Source: an uncultured Chitinophagaceae bacterium
GTDB lineage: Bacteria > Bacteroidota > Bacteroidia > Chitinophagales > Chitinophagaceae
Assembly (NCBI GenBank): GCA_937862815.1
Contig: CALMED010000036.1
Span: forward strand, 85,090 to 149,089
Direction of reading: 5' to 3'
DNA length: 64,000 nt
Below, in pieces: positions 16,774 through 24,625 of this stretch. Positions within the stretch are counted from its first letter, which is position 1. Each line of letters opens with the position of its first letter. The translations under genes and the position numbers were made by a program. The notes under the pieces were generated by a model. It saw only the letters and a program-made list of their open reading frames with translations, was not told the origin of the DNA and ran no database searches.

Positions 16774-18432
16774 TCACTTCGTCATGTAAAGGAGTTTATA
16801 GTATTCATCGGCCATACGGTTGCTGTCGAACTGGAACCGCACATCCTTCATGCCATTTTTGATGATCTGCCGCCAAACGTTGTAGTTGTCGTAATACAAC
16901 GGCAGGATTTGCTTCTCCAGGATTTCATACAACTGATCCAGGTCATACTGATCCTGTTCCTGCACGTGCATCGCGCTGTAGTCTACAGGCGGCACGATGA
17001 AGCTGTTGTTACCGTGATTGGCAAACTCGCAGATCCATCCATCGAAAGTGCTGAAGTTAACGGCACCATTCATGGCGGCGGTCATACCACTCGTTCCGCT
17101 GGCTTCCCGGGGAACCCGGGGATTGTTGAGCCATACATCGGCGGCCTGCTTAAGGCGCTTGCTGAGGGCCAGCTCATAACCGATGCAAACGGCCACATTT
17201 TTATAATTTTTGCTGAGATGCACCAGGTTGTTGAAATCACTGATGGCGGGATAATCCACCGGGTAGGGTTTGCCCGCCCAGATGATCTGCAGGGGGTACT
17301 TTTTGCTGGCCAGTAATGCATTGAAGCGTTCGAGGTTGCGGGTGATGAGTTCGGCACGCTTATACCCGGCGAAACGACGGGCCCATACGATGGTGAGCAC
17401 ATCGGGATCAAACCATTTACCGGTCTGGTCGGCCACGAGGTCAAAGGCACGGCGCTTGAGAAATTTTTTGCGGTCGTCAAAGCGTTGGTCGTTGGCTTCG
17501 TCCATGGAAAAGTATAACTGCTTATCGGCCCAGTAGCGCCAGTTCTGCGCATTGGTGATACTGGTGATAGGAGCAATGTTTTCGTAATGGCCCCACATCT
17601 TGCGACTTACCTCGCCGTGAAGGGCGCTTACACCATTGGCGATGCGGGCAAACCGCAAGGCGGCCAGGGAATGATTAAACTGGTCATCTGTGATACCGGT
17701 GATGCGGCGCACTTCTTCCAGCGGGGTTCCGCAGAAGTAGCTCATCTTCTCACACAGGAAAATATCGTGCTTTTCATTCCCGGCTTCTTCGGGGGTATGC
17801 GTGGTGAAGACCAGACGCTTTTTCACTTCCTCCACACTGCCGTATTTGTTGTAAAGGTAGAAAGCAGCGGAAAGGGCGTGCGCTTCATTCAGGTGGTACA
17901 CATCCGGCTTGAAACCTAACTCATCAATGAGCTTGGCTCCACCCACACCCAGCAGGATAAACTGGGCCACTTTGGTGGCCACGTTGGCGTCGTAAAGCCG
18001 GTGGGAGATCGTTTGAGAGATGTAGTCATTTTCCGGCAGGTCGGTGCTCAGCAGGAACATCGGAGCCGTCTTAAATGTTTCCGGGTTCAGGTACCAGGCC
18101 TTCACCCAAACGGGATGATCGTGAATGCTGATCTGGAATTTAATGCCGGTATCTTCGAGGAAGTTATAAATCTTTTCATTCCACTGCACCTGGAGGGTTT
18201 GATCCTGATTGCGTGCCTGGTCGTAGTAACCGTATTTCCAAAGGATGCCGATTCCGATCAGGTTCTGCCGCAATTCATAGGCACTGCGCATGTGTGAGCC
18301 CGAAAGAAATCCTAAGCCGCCACTGTATATTTTTAACGGTTGATGTACCGCAAATTCCATGGAAAAATATGCAACCCGGGTATTGTAGTTCGGATCAACC
18401 TGGAACGGAACCTTAAAATTTGAAAAGTTCAT
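16774..18432 (-). CDS. Alpha-glucan phosphorylase homologue (GT35) without PLP lysine
   Basis: 552 residues from the ATG at 18432; the short archaeal/thermophile-type length of glycogen phosphorylase. Family landmarks are VAYFSMEFAVHQPLKIYSGG, the HLNEAHA stretch, VWARRFAGYKRAEL and the C-terminal VPREASGTSGMTAAMNGAVN. In characterised phosphorylases the last motif carries the lysine that binds pyridoxal phosphate (GTGNMK or GTSGMK). Here that position is Thr451 (codon 17080-17082, ACC). Either the whole clade uses the fold differently or this protein is not a PLP enzyme. Fold assignment is firm, the activity is not. No other glycogen gene is nearby. Confidence 0.85.
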   Translation of the reverse strand: MNFSNFKVPFQVDPNYNTRVAYFSMEFAVHQPLKIYSGGLGFLSGSHMRSAYELRQNLIGIGILWKYGYYDQARNQDQTLQVQWNEKIYNFLEDTGIKFQISIHDHPVWVKAWYLNPETFKTAPMFLLSTDLPENDYISQTISHRLYDANVATKVAQFILLGVGGAKLIDELGFKPDVYHLNEAHALSAAFYLYNKYGSVEEVKKRLVFTTHTPEEAGNEKHDIFLCEKMSYFCGTPLEEVRRITGITDDQFNHSLAALRFARIANGVSALHGEVSRKMWGHYENIAPITSITNAQNWRYWADKQLYFSMDEANDQRFDDRKKFLKRRAFDLVADQTGKWFDPDVLTIVWARRFAGYKRAELITRNLERFNALLASKKYPLQIIWAGKPYPVDYPAISDFNNLVHLSKNYKNVAVCIGYELALSKRLKQAADVWLNNPRVPREASGTSGMTAAMNGAVNFSTFDGWICEFANHGNNSFIVPPVDYSAMHVQEQDQYDLDQLYEILEKQILPLYYDNYNVWRQIIKNGMKDVRFQFDSNRMADEYYKLLYMTK

Positions 18433-18624
18433 ACATCGTTTTGTTTGCTGAAGGGGCCGCAATATAACCCTAAATTTCTAAAACCTGCGGATTTTACGGT
18501 ATCGTTTATTCACAGAAAAAGGGAAAATTGGCCGTCATGCCTCTTGCTGCTGCAGTTTGGTGGTGATACCTGGCAGTGATGGGAAGAACTGAAGCAGGCC
18601 GTCATTGGGGTGTAATTGTGTGAA
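18433..18624. other. Intergenic region, no gene seen
   Basis: 192 bases between two minus-strand genes. The frame of the 18625 gene stays open past its stop for about 25 codons, but nothing supports coding there. Confidence 0.4.
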
Positions 18625-19581
18625 TCACTTTTTTTTTTTCTGCAAAGGCGTCTTTTTCAGGGGATACGTACCCTCAAAAAAGCAGGTAATGCCCCGATAG
18701 CTGCCGCATCCATCGGTCTCCCGGATGGAAACGGATGCGGAAGTAAAGCGAAACTCCAGCACACAGGGGGAGTTATTATCGCGGAAAATTCCGGTGTGGG
18801 GTCCGGTCCACTCCCCTTCCCCTTTCACTTCCCCGATGCAATCTCCTTGCTGCTTGCTGAAGTGAATGAAAAAACGAAAGGTGTTGGGTCGTATACCATC
18901 GCGTACAGATACAAGGTTTTTACGATCTGTACTATAGTCTCCGCTGTGCCGGTGGGTACGGGGCAGGGTATCAACGGGGTTCCCCCGGATTTCATCGCTC
19001 AGGTCTTCATTCGTATTGGTGACGGCCAGCACCATCTGCCCCTCGCTGTTCATATAGTAAATGGTTTCACCGGTCCAGAACTCGCCGGTAGGCATTTTCT
19101 TTTCCGTGATAAAGGCGATATTCTGGCGACTGTCCATGCGGCAATAACGATTAAGGCTTGCTGTTTTTTCCACCCGGTCGCTCAGCAACATGCTGCCGAG
19201 GTATTGTTGCCGGTTGGTAAAAAAGTAGAAATGTACACGTTGCTTTTTCCCATCAGTTGCTTTTACAAACAGGTAGGTCCCCTTGTCGGCAGTGGTGGTT
19301 TTACCGAGTACATACAGTTTCGGTTGCTTGATATCTCCATAATGGCGGGAAAACACCGTGTCGGGTATCATCGCCCGGAATGCCGCCGTATGCAGCAGCA
19401 GGGAATCGTTTCCGGTTCGGCGCAGCACAGAATCATTGACCACCACCGGGTACCGGAGGGAAGGTGCCACTTCCAGCAAAACAGGTAGTGAAATATCTGC
19501 ATCAGACGGCAGCACGCTTTTCTTGCTGTTGCAGGCAAGCACCAGGAAGGGAAAAAACAGGACCAAAAGTGTTTTTTGCAT
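18625..19581 (-). CDS. Hypothetical lipoprotein
   Basis: 318 residues with a lipobox (LVLACNSKK, Cys17). The mature sequence is polar with a FFTNRQQY segment and several Cys near the end (GDCIGEV, PCVLEF, DGCGSYRGITCFFEG), suggesting disulfides. No family recognised. The reading frame ends in four Lys codons made from an 11-base homopolymer (T at 18629-18639 on the plus strand), where length variation would change the C-terminus. Confidence 0.65.
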   Translation of the reverse strand: MQKTLLVLFFPFLVLACNSKKSVLPSDADISLPVLLEVAPSLRYPVVVNDSVLRRTGNDSLLLHTAAFRAMIPDTVFSRHYGDIKQPKLYVLGKTTTADKGTYLFVKATDGKKQRVHFYFFTNRQQYLGSMLLSDRVEKTASLNRYCRMDSRQNIAFITEKKMPTGEFWTGETIYYMNSEGQMVLAVTNTNEDLSDEIRGNPVDTLPRTHRHSGDYSTDRKNLVSVRDGIRPNTFRFFIHFSKQQGDCIGEVKGEGEWTGPHTGIFRDNNSPCVLEFRFTSASVSIRETDGCGSYRGITCFFEGTYPLKKTPLQKKKK

Positions 19582-19689
19582 GTGGAAGGTACATTTCCGG
19601 ATGGCAGGCTTTGCAACCGGGATGACAAAATAAACAACCCCCCGGAACCCGCAAAATCTGCGCCGGGAACTTGCCGGATAAGAATTTAT

Positions 19690-19707
19690 TTTTAGATTTG
19701 ACTAAAA
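19690..19707 (+). promoter_or_regulatory. Palindromic operator over the dtxR-ZIP promoter
   Basis: Perfect inverted repeat TTTTAG-N6-CTAAAA. The -7 promoter element TAGATTTG (19693-19700) lies inside it, so a repressor bound here would block RNA polymerase. The TTAG/CTAA half-sites resemble operators of DtxR/MntR-family regulators, and the next gene encodes such a regulator, so autoregulation is likely. Confidence 0.65.
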
Positions 19708-19723
19708 TTTAATTTCGTTTAAA

Positions 19724-20398
19724 ATGAACTTTTCGGAAGCCGAAGAGAATTACATCAAAGCGATCTGGCGGTTGCAGCAACAGGATAAAAAAGTGAGCAC
19801 GAATGCACTGGCGACGGCACTGCAGACAAAACCGGCCTCGGTGACCGATATGCTGAAGCGGCTTGCAGAAAAAAAGCTGATAGATTACCTCCCCTATTAT
19901 GGTGTAACGCTCAATGCTGAAGGCCGTCGATTGGCCCTGCGGATCGTTCGCCGGCACCGTCTGTGGGAGTACTTTCTTGCCGAAAAACTGGGCTTCAGCT
20001 GGGAAGCAGTTCACGCCATAGCCGAAGAACTGGAACATGTAAGCAGCCCGGAGCTGATTGACCGGCTGGACGCCTATCTGGGACATCCGCAGACCGATCC
20101 CCACGGAGACCCAATACCCGATGCGGCGGGAAACATGAAACCCGCCACCCATATCCGGCTTTCGCAGCTGGACCTGCGCACACCGGCTGTTGTAAGCGGT
20201 GTGGGCGACCAGCGCAGCAGTCTGCTGGAACTTCTGCAGCAGAAACAGATCAGCATTGGCACTACCCTGGAAATCACCCGGCGGTTCGAATGGGACGGTT
20301 CAGCTGAGCTACTGCTCAACCGGAAACAACGGGTGGAGGTCACCGAACAACTGCTCCATATGATACACGTAACTCCCCTTACCGATGCAGCAACTTGA
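19724..20398 (+). CDS. DtxR/MntR-family metal-dependent regulator
   Basis: 224 residues. Order: N-terminal winged helix (about 1-65, SEAEENYIKAIWRLQ...TKPASVTDMLKRL); a metal-binding and dimerisation domain (about 66-135) with RRHRLWEYFL and VHAIAEELEHV, which supply the His and Glu ligands; and a C-terminal FeoA/SH3-like domain. Family members bind Mn or Fe and then repress uptake genes. The downstream ZIP transporter starts inside this gene (14-base overlap), so regulator and transporter are made together. A palindrome over the promoter suggests autoregulation. Which metal is sensed cannot be read. Confidence 0.9.
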   Translation: MNFSEAEENYIKAIWRLQQQDKKVSTNALATALQTKPASVTDMLKRLAEKKLIDYLPYYGVTLNAEGRRLALRIVRRHRLWEYFLAEKLGFSWEAVHAIAEELEHVSSPELIDRLDAYLGHPQTDPHGDPIPDAAGNMKPATHIRLSQLDLRTPAVVSGVGDQRSSLLELLQQKQISIGTTLEITRRFEWDGSAELLLNRKQRVEVTEQLLHMIHVTPLTDAAT

Positions 20399-21209
20399 AG
20401 CCTTTTTCCAGGAAATCGGCCCGGTATGGGCCGCCCTTTTGGCTACAGCCTTTACCTGGCTGGTAACGGCAGCAGGGGCCGCACTCGTATTTTTATTTAA
20501 AACCATCAGTCGGGGTATACTGGACCCCATGCTGGGATTTACAGGAGGTGTTATGGTGGCTGCCAGTTTCTGGAGCCTGCTCAATCCCTCCATTGAAATA
20601 TCCGAAACTCTCTACCCGGGATACAGCTGGGTACCTGCCGCAACGGGCTTCCTCGCCGGAGCGTTGTTTATTTATTTCCTGGACAAAGTGATGCCCCACC
20701 TGCACCTCAACTTCGGACTGGAAGAAACAGAAGGGATGAAAACCCGCCTGCACAAAACCACCCTGCTCATACTGGCCATCACCCTGCACAACATTCCGGA
20801 GGGGCTGGCGGTGGGTGTTCTTTTCGGTGCAGCTGCTATGGGCATGCACGACACATCGGTGGCCAGTGCCATTACCCTGGCCATCGGCATCGGTATCCAG
20901 AACTTCCCGGAAGGTATTGCTGTGGCCATGCCCTTGCGGCGGCAGGGTGTTACGCGGTTCCGGAGCTTTTGGTACGGCCAGCTCAGCGCCATCGTGGAAC
21001 CGATCGCAGGGGTGGCCGGCGCCCTGGCTGTGATGTACCTGCAGCCCGTATTACCATTCGCTTTGGCCTTTGCGGCGGGCGCCATGATCTTTGTAGTGGT
21101 GGAAGAAGTAATTCCTGAAACCCAACGCGACCGCTACACCGACCGCTCGGTGCTGGGCTTTATCGGGGGATTCCTGGTGATGATGATCCTGGATGTAGCC
21201 TTGGGCTAA
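20385..21209 (+). CDS. ZIP-family metal transporter
   Basis: 274 residues with about eight hydrophobic segments. The two metal-site helices are present: HNIPEG (about 137-142) and QNFPEG (about 173-178), as in ZupT and GufA-type ZIP importers of Zn, Fe or Mn. A His-containing loop (KVMPHLHLNFG) precedes them. It overlaps the DtxR-type regulator by 14 bases, so translation is coupled and the metal it moves is probably the one sensed by that regulator (inference). Confidence 0.9.
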   Translation: MQQLEAFFQEIGPVWAALLATAFTWLVTAAGAALVFLFKTISRGILDPMLGFTGGVMVAASFWSLLNPSIEISETLYPGYSWVPAATGFLAGALFIYFLDKVMPHLHLNFGLEETEGMKTRLHKTTLLILAITLHNIPEGLAVGVLFGAAAMGMHDTSVASAITLAIGIGIQNFPEGIAVAMPLRRQGVTRFRSFWYGQLSAIVEPIAGVAGALAVMYLQPVLPFALAFAAGAMIFVVVEEVIPETQRDRYTDRSVLGFIGGFLVMMILDVALG

Positions 21210-21251
21210 CCGCCTGAGTGGGGAAAGTGCGGTGGTTATCTGACGCACCGG

Positions 21252-22199
21252 TCAGCGAACCATCCTCCAGCACCAGCGCTGGAGTTTCCCTTCAAAATCA
21301 AAGGGGGTGGTGGCACGGGTGATATCCCGTATTTCCTGTGCACGTATCGCCGTCTCCCCCAATACAAAGCGCCGGGCATTGGTGCTGAAGTACAAGACGC
21401 CGCCGGGCCTGATCGCCTGCAGTACCCGGTTGATCAACGCTACATGATCACGCTGGATGTCGAGAATATCCTTCATCTTCTTGCTGTTGCTGAACGTAGG
21501 CGGATCCATTACCACCACATCAAATGCATGGTCGGGCAGCGTTTGTACAAACTGGAGTACATCGGCTACAACAAAACGGTACCGTAGAGGATCGGAGAAC
21601 CCGTTGCCTTGAAAATTACGCCGGGCCCAGTCGATGTAGGTATTCGAGAGGTCAACTGTTTCCACATAAGAAGCGCCGCCAGCGGCCGCATACACGCTGA
21701 AGGACCCTGTGTAGGCAAACAGATTAAGTACCCGCTTACCGGTTGCCTCACTCCGTACCATATCGCGTGTGATGCGGTGATCCAGGAAAAGCCCGGTATC
21801 GAGGTAATCGGTGAGGTTGACGATGAACGGCAATCCTCCTTCCTGCACTTCAAAAAAATCGCCGGCCGAATCGGTTTTCTGGTATTGGGAAAACCGGTCT
21901 GTTTTGCGGCGGCGCTCTTTGGTATAAACCGCCTCTTCCGGAATCTGCAATACAGTTGCTACTACAGTAACAGTCCCCTCCAGCCATTCCATATGCTCTT
22001 CCGGGGTGAGGTGATGTTTTGCCCGGTATTCGCTCATGCAGGCACGGGTACCGTACAAATCTATGCTAACGGGAAACTCCGGCAGATCGCGGTCGTAGAG
22101 CCGGTAGCAGGTGATCCCCAAGCGCCGTGCCTGCTTACTGCGGTGGCGGTAAACTTTCTGCAACCGGTTCTGAAACATCAGTAATTTTTCTGCAAGCAT
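21252..22199 (-). CDS. rlmK: Stand-alone RlmK-type 23S rRNA methyltransferase
   Basis: 315 residues, colinear with the C-terminal half of E. coli RlmKL. Shared landmarks: CYRLYDRDLPEF, NLTDYLDTGLFLDHR, LNLFAYTGSFSVYA (SAM motif I), VDLSNTYIDWARRNF, the catalytic-loop DPPTFSNSKKMKD and IQRDHVALI. In E. coli this half makes m7G2069 in 23S rRNA and is fused to the THUMP-containing RlmL half. Here it stands alone; the RlmL part must be elsewhere or absent. It converges on the ZIP gene. Confidence 0.88.
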   Translation of the reverse strand: MLAEKLLMFQNRLQKVYRHRSKQARRLGITCYRLYDRDLPEFPVSIDLYGTRACMSEYRAKHHLTPEEHMEWLEGTVTVVATVLQIPEEAVYTKERRRKTDRFSQYQKTDSAGDFFEVQEGGLPFIVNLTDYLDTGLFLDHRITRDMVRSEATGKRVLNLFAYTGSFSVYAAAGGASYVETVDLSNTYIDWARRNFQGNGFSDPLRYRFVVADVLQFVQTLPDHAFDVVVMDPPTFSNSKKMKDILDIQRDHVALINRVLQAIRPGGVLYFSTNARRFVLGETAIRAQEIRDITRATTPFDFEGKLQRWCWRMVR

Positions 22200-22229
22200 G
22201 GTATTTTGTCAATTTGGGTAATTAACAGA

Positions 22230-23210
22230 TCAAAGCGTTAGCAAACTGCAGCCTCTTATGTCGCTGTTATCGAGCCGCCCCACTACCCGGAAACTGCCAT
22301 CCGGAAACACTTCCCCCACATCATCGGTAGCCAGGAAACTGCAACTGTAAATGTTGGCGAGGTCAATGATATTGAGAGCCCCTTTGCCTGAGGAGCGCAC
22401 CAGTCGCGGATCATCTTCATCCCGCACCAGCACCCGCATCCATGGCGGGCAGCGGAACCGGCCTTCCGCTGCAGCATAAGCCTGGCTGAGAAGTTCGGTC
22501 ATCCCGTACTCCGAATGAATGGAATCAACCCCAAACCCCTCACGGAGGCGTTGGTGAACCTCCTCCCGCACCAGTTCCTCCCTGCGACCCTTCATACCGC
22601 CGGTCTCCATCACAACGGTATGATTGCACGCTAACCGGTGGGTAGTTGCAAAATCCAGCAAGGCATAGGTCACCCCGATGAGCAGGGTGGGTTGCTGGAT
22701 TGCTTCCAAATCACATAAAGTGTAGTGCAAAGCCGCATGGTTGTGCAGGTAAAAGCCACTTTGTGGATGACCACTCGTCCGTACAAGGTCGTTAACCATG
22801 TACACCAGCGATGAATGTTCCCGCTCCAGGTAAGAAGGGAGCAGGCCCAATATACACCAGTTGCGGGGCGATCCATACTGAAGGTGAAATCCCTCCCGGA
22901 AAGACCGTTCGTATACCGAAAGGTCCTGAACAAAATGGCGACTGGTAGTTTGCCCCGTTGTACCGCTGCTTTCGAATACGGCGGCCGGCACCAGATTTGA
23001 ACTAAGAACAGGTTCCTGCTTGAAAAAAGAAATGGGCAGGAAAGGAACTTGACAGAAAGAGCCGCCGGAAGCGGGTTCGTATCCCAGCAGTTGGCAGAAC
23101 CGCCTGTACACCGGGTTCTGGTTAAACTGGAACTGCAGAATTGCCGCTGCCACCTCCTGGAAGGAAGCTTCGGCTACCTCAAAAACTTTGTTAACAAAAC
23201 CGGGATTCAA
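22230..23210 (-). CDS. LuxE/PaaK-like acyl-protein synthetase family protein
   Basis: 326 residues. The adenylate-forming loop ESSGTTGQTTSRH (80-92) and SEYGMTELLSQ identify the LuxE / acyl-protein synthetase branch of the ANL superfamily. LuxE activates a fatty acid as acyl-AMP and transfers it to a Cys. No lux genes are near, so the role is different, perhaps activation of a carboxylate for envelope or polysaccharide synthesis. The only usable start is TTG at 23210: an in-frame stop lies 12 bases upstream and no ATG is available near the N-terminus. Confidence 0.8.
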   Translation of the reverse strand: MNPGFVNKVFEVAEASFQEVAAAILQFQFNQNPVYRRFCQLLGYEPASGGSFCQVPFLPISFFKQEPVLSSNLVPAAVFESSGTTGQTTSRHFVQDLSVYERSFREGFHLQYGSPRNWCILGLLPSYLEREHSSLVYMVNDLVRTSGHPQSGFYLHNHAALHYTLCDLEAIQQPTLLIGVTYALLDFATTHRLACNHTVVMETGGMKGRREELVREEVHQRLREGFGVDSIHSEYGMTELLSQAYAAAEGRFRCPPWMRVLVRDEDDPRLVRSSGKGALNIIDLANIYSCSFLATDDVGEVFPDGSFRVVGRLDNSDIRGCSLLTL

Positions 23211-23233
23211 TGTTGCCGCGGGGGATTAATGCT

Positions 23234-23241
23234 TACATTTG
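23234..23241 (+). promoter_or_regulatory. -7 promoter element (TACATTTG)
   Basis: Exact TAnnTTTG match 19 bases before the ATG at 23261, supporting that start over the ATG at 23255. Confidence 0.6.
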
Positions 23242-23260
23242 AAATAACAACACCATGTGC

Positions 23261-23734
23261 ATGAAGGCAAAGCTATACTATCTTTTCATACCTGCCTTAT
23301 TCCTGGCAGGATGTAAAAAAGATAATTATGAAACCCGGCCCCGCCTGGAGATAAAAAGTGTGAAAGTGCAGGAAGTCATTGTGTCGGGTGGCGGCAATGG
23401 CACCATCATCGAAATTGATTTCAACGTGCTTGACAAAGAAGGGGACGTGAAAGACAGCATTTTCATCCAGAAAGTGGATGCAGCCACCATTCCCTGCCCC
23501 GGCAACTCTATTCTCAGCAACCTCAACTACCGCATCCCCGACTTCCCGGGTAATAACCAGAAATCCCTGTTCCGCCTTCGCTTTGCCACCATTCAGCTGG
23601 AAGGTTATACACTTTTGGGGGGAACCCAATGCCCGCCGCGCCGCGACACCTCGCTGTTCCGCTTCTGGGTGAAAGATGCAGCCGGAAATGTGAGCGACAC
23701 CGTACAAACCGAACCACTGGCCATACCCCGTTAA
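23261..23734 (+). CDS. Hypothetical lipoprotein
   Basis: 157 residues from the ATG at 23261 (a start at 23255 adds two). Lipobox FLAGC, Cys18 or so, followed by KKDNYETRPRLEIKSVKV. The beta-rich mature part (a repeated Val/Ile pattern and a DAAGNVSDTV ending) resembles single immunoglobulin-like lipoproteins of Bacteroidota. It is followed after three bases by the UbiA-like gene, so the pair forms an operon. Confidence 0.75.
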   Translation: MKAKLYYLFIPALFLAGCKKDNYETRPRLEIKSVKVQEVIVSGGGNGTIIEIDFNVLDKEGDVKDSIFIQKVDAATIPCPGNSILSNLNYRIPDFPGNNQKSLFRLRFATIQLEGYTLLGGTQCPPRRDTSLFRFWVKDAAGNVSDTVQTEPLAIPR

Positions 23735-23737
23735 AAC

Positions 23738-24577
23738 ATGGCAGGTTTAAACTCCTGGTCGCGGTATTTGCTTTACGTGCATGTTGTAATAGCAGCGGGA
23801 ACGGTTGTGCTGGGCCTGCAAACATCACTGTGGCTGCAACTGCCCTTGCAAATACAACTGCTGATATTTTTATTTTTCGCCACTTTGCTCAGCTATAATG
23901 TGCATTTCTGGCTGGCCAGCCGCAAGAGCTGCTCGTCGGGACAGTTGGATTGGTTTGCCCGGCATTCCAGGGCCACACTCCTGCTGAATCTTATCTGTTT
24001 GCTGGTTGTTTCATTTTACTGGTATCAGTTGCGGGCACACACCTTTCCCTTTCTGGTAATGCTATTTCTCAATGCCGCTTACACAGCTCCGCTATTATTT
24101 CATAAAGAAATTGTTCTTCCGGTTGTATTTACCTTCATGAAAAGCTATTTCATCGGGTTTACCTGGGCGCTTGTAACCGTATTACTCCCGGTGCTGGCAA
24201 CGGAACAGCCCCTGGAAGCCGCGATCCTTCCGGTATTCCTGCAGCGTTTTCTACTGGTCACCATTGCCACCCTGATCTTCGACTGGCGGGATAAGGCCCG
24301 GGATGCCAACTGGGGCGTACGAACACCCGCCAACCTCTTTACAGAACCCGCCTTTAACCGTTTCTTCCTGCTCCACCTGCTGGCTTACTGTGGCAGTGTT
24401 CTCCTGTTGCTGCCCCTGCCGGGCGGCTGGTACAACCTGTTGCAACTGCTGCCGGCTGTTGCCATGTGGTACTTTTACCGCCGGGCGAAAGAAGAGGCAG
24501 GCGATGTATTTTATTTGCTGTGGGTGGACGGGTTACTGGTGCTTTCGCCCCTGCTTAGTTTTGGACTGCTGCTCTAA
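23738..24577 (+). CDS. UbiA-like integral membrane protein
   Basis: 279 residues with about eight hydrophobic segments. The IFDWRDKARDANWGVRT segment around 185-200 looks like the second Asp-rich loop of UbiA-type prenyltransferases (DxRD). The first Asp-rich motif (NDxxD) is not seen; the matching place reads LLSYNVHFWL. It may be a degenerate UbiA-superfamily member rather than an active prenyltransferase. Three bases separate it from the lipoprotein gene upstream. Confidence 0.65.
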   Translation: MAGLNSWSRYLLYVHVVIAAGTVVLGLQTSLWLQLPLQIQLLIFLFFATLLSYNVHFWLASRKSCSSGQLDWFARHSRATLLLNLICLLVVSFYWYQLRAHTFPFLVMLFLNAAYTAPLLFHKEIVLPVVFTFMKSYFIGFTWALVTVLLPVLATEQPLEAAILPVFLQRFLLVTIATLIFDWRDKARDANWGVRTPANLFTEPAFNRFFLLHLLAYCGSVLLLLPLPGGWYNLLQLLPAVAMWYFYRRAKEEAGDVFYLLWVDGLLVLSPLLSFGLLL

Positions 24578-24603
24578 TCCCAATTACATACAGACTGAAA
24601 TTG

Positions 24604-24611
24604 TACATTTG
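24604..24611 (+). promoter_or_regulatory. -7 promoter element (TACATTTG)
   Basis: Exact TAnnTTTG match 14 bases before the M42 peptidase start at 24626. Confidence 0.65.
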
Positions 24612-24625
24612 TAAAAACAGCTGCA

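Noticed and set aside
18433..18624. Read-through peptide after the lipoprotein stop
   Set aside because: The 25 codons are open by chance length and have no start or ribosome site; only noted as a possible result of the homopolymer.
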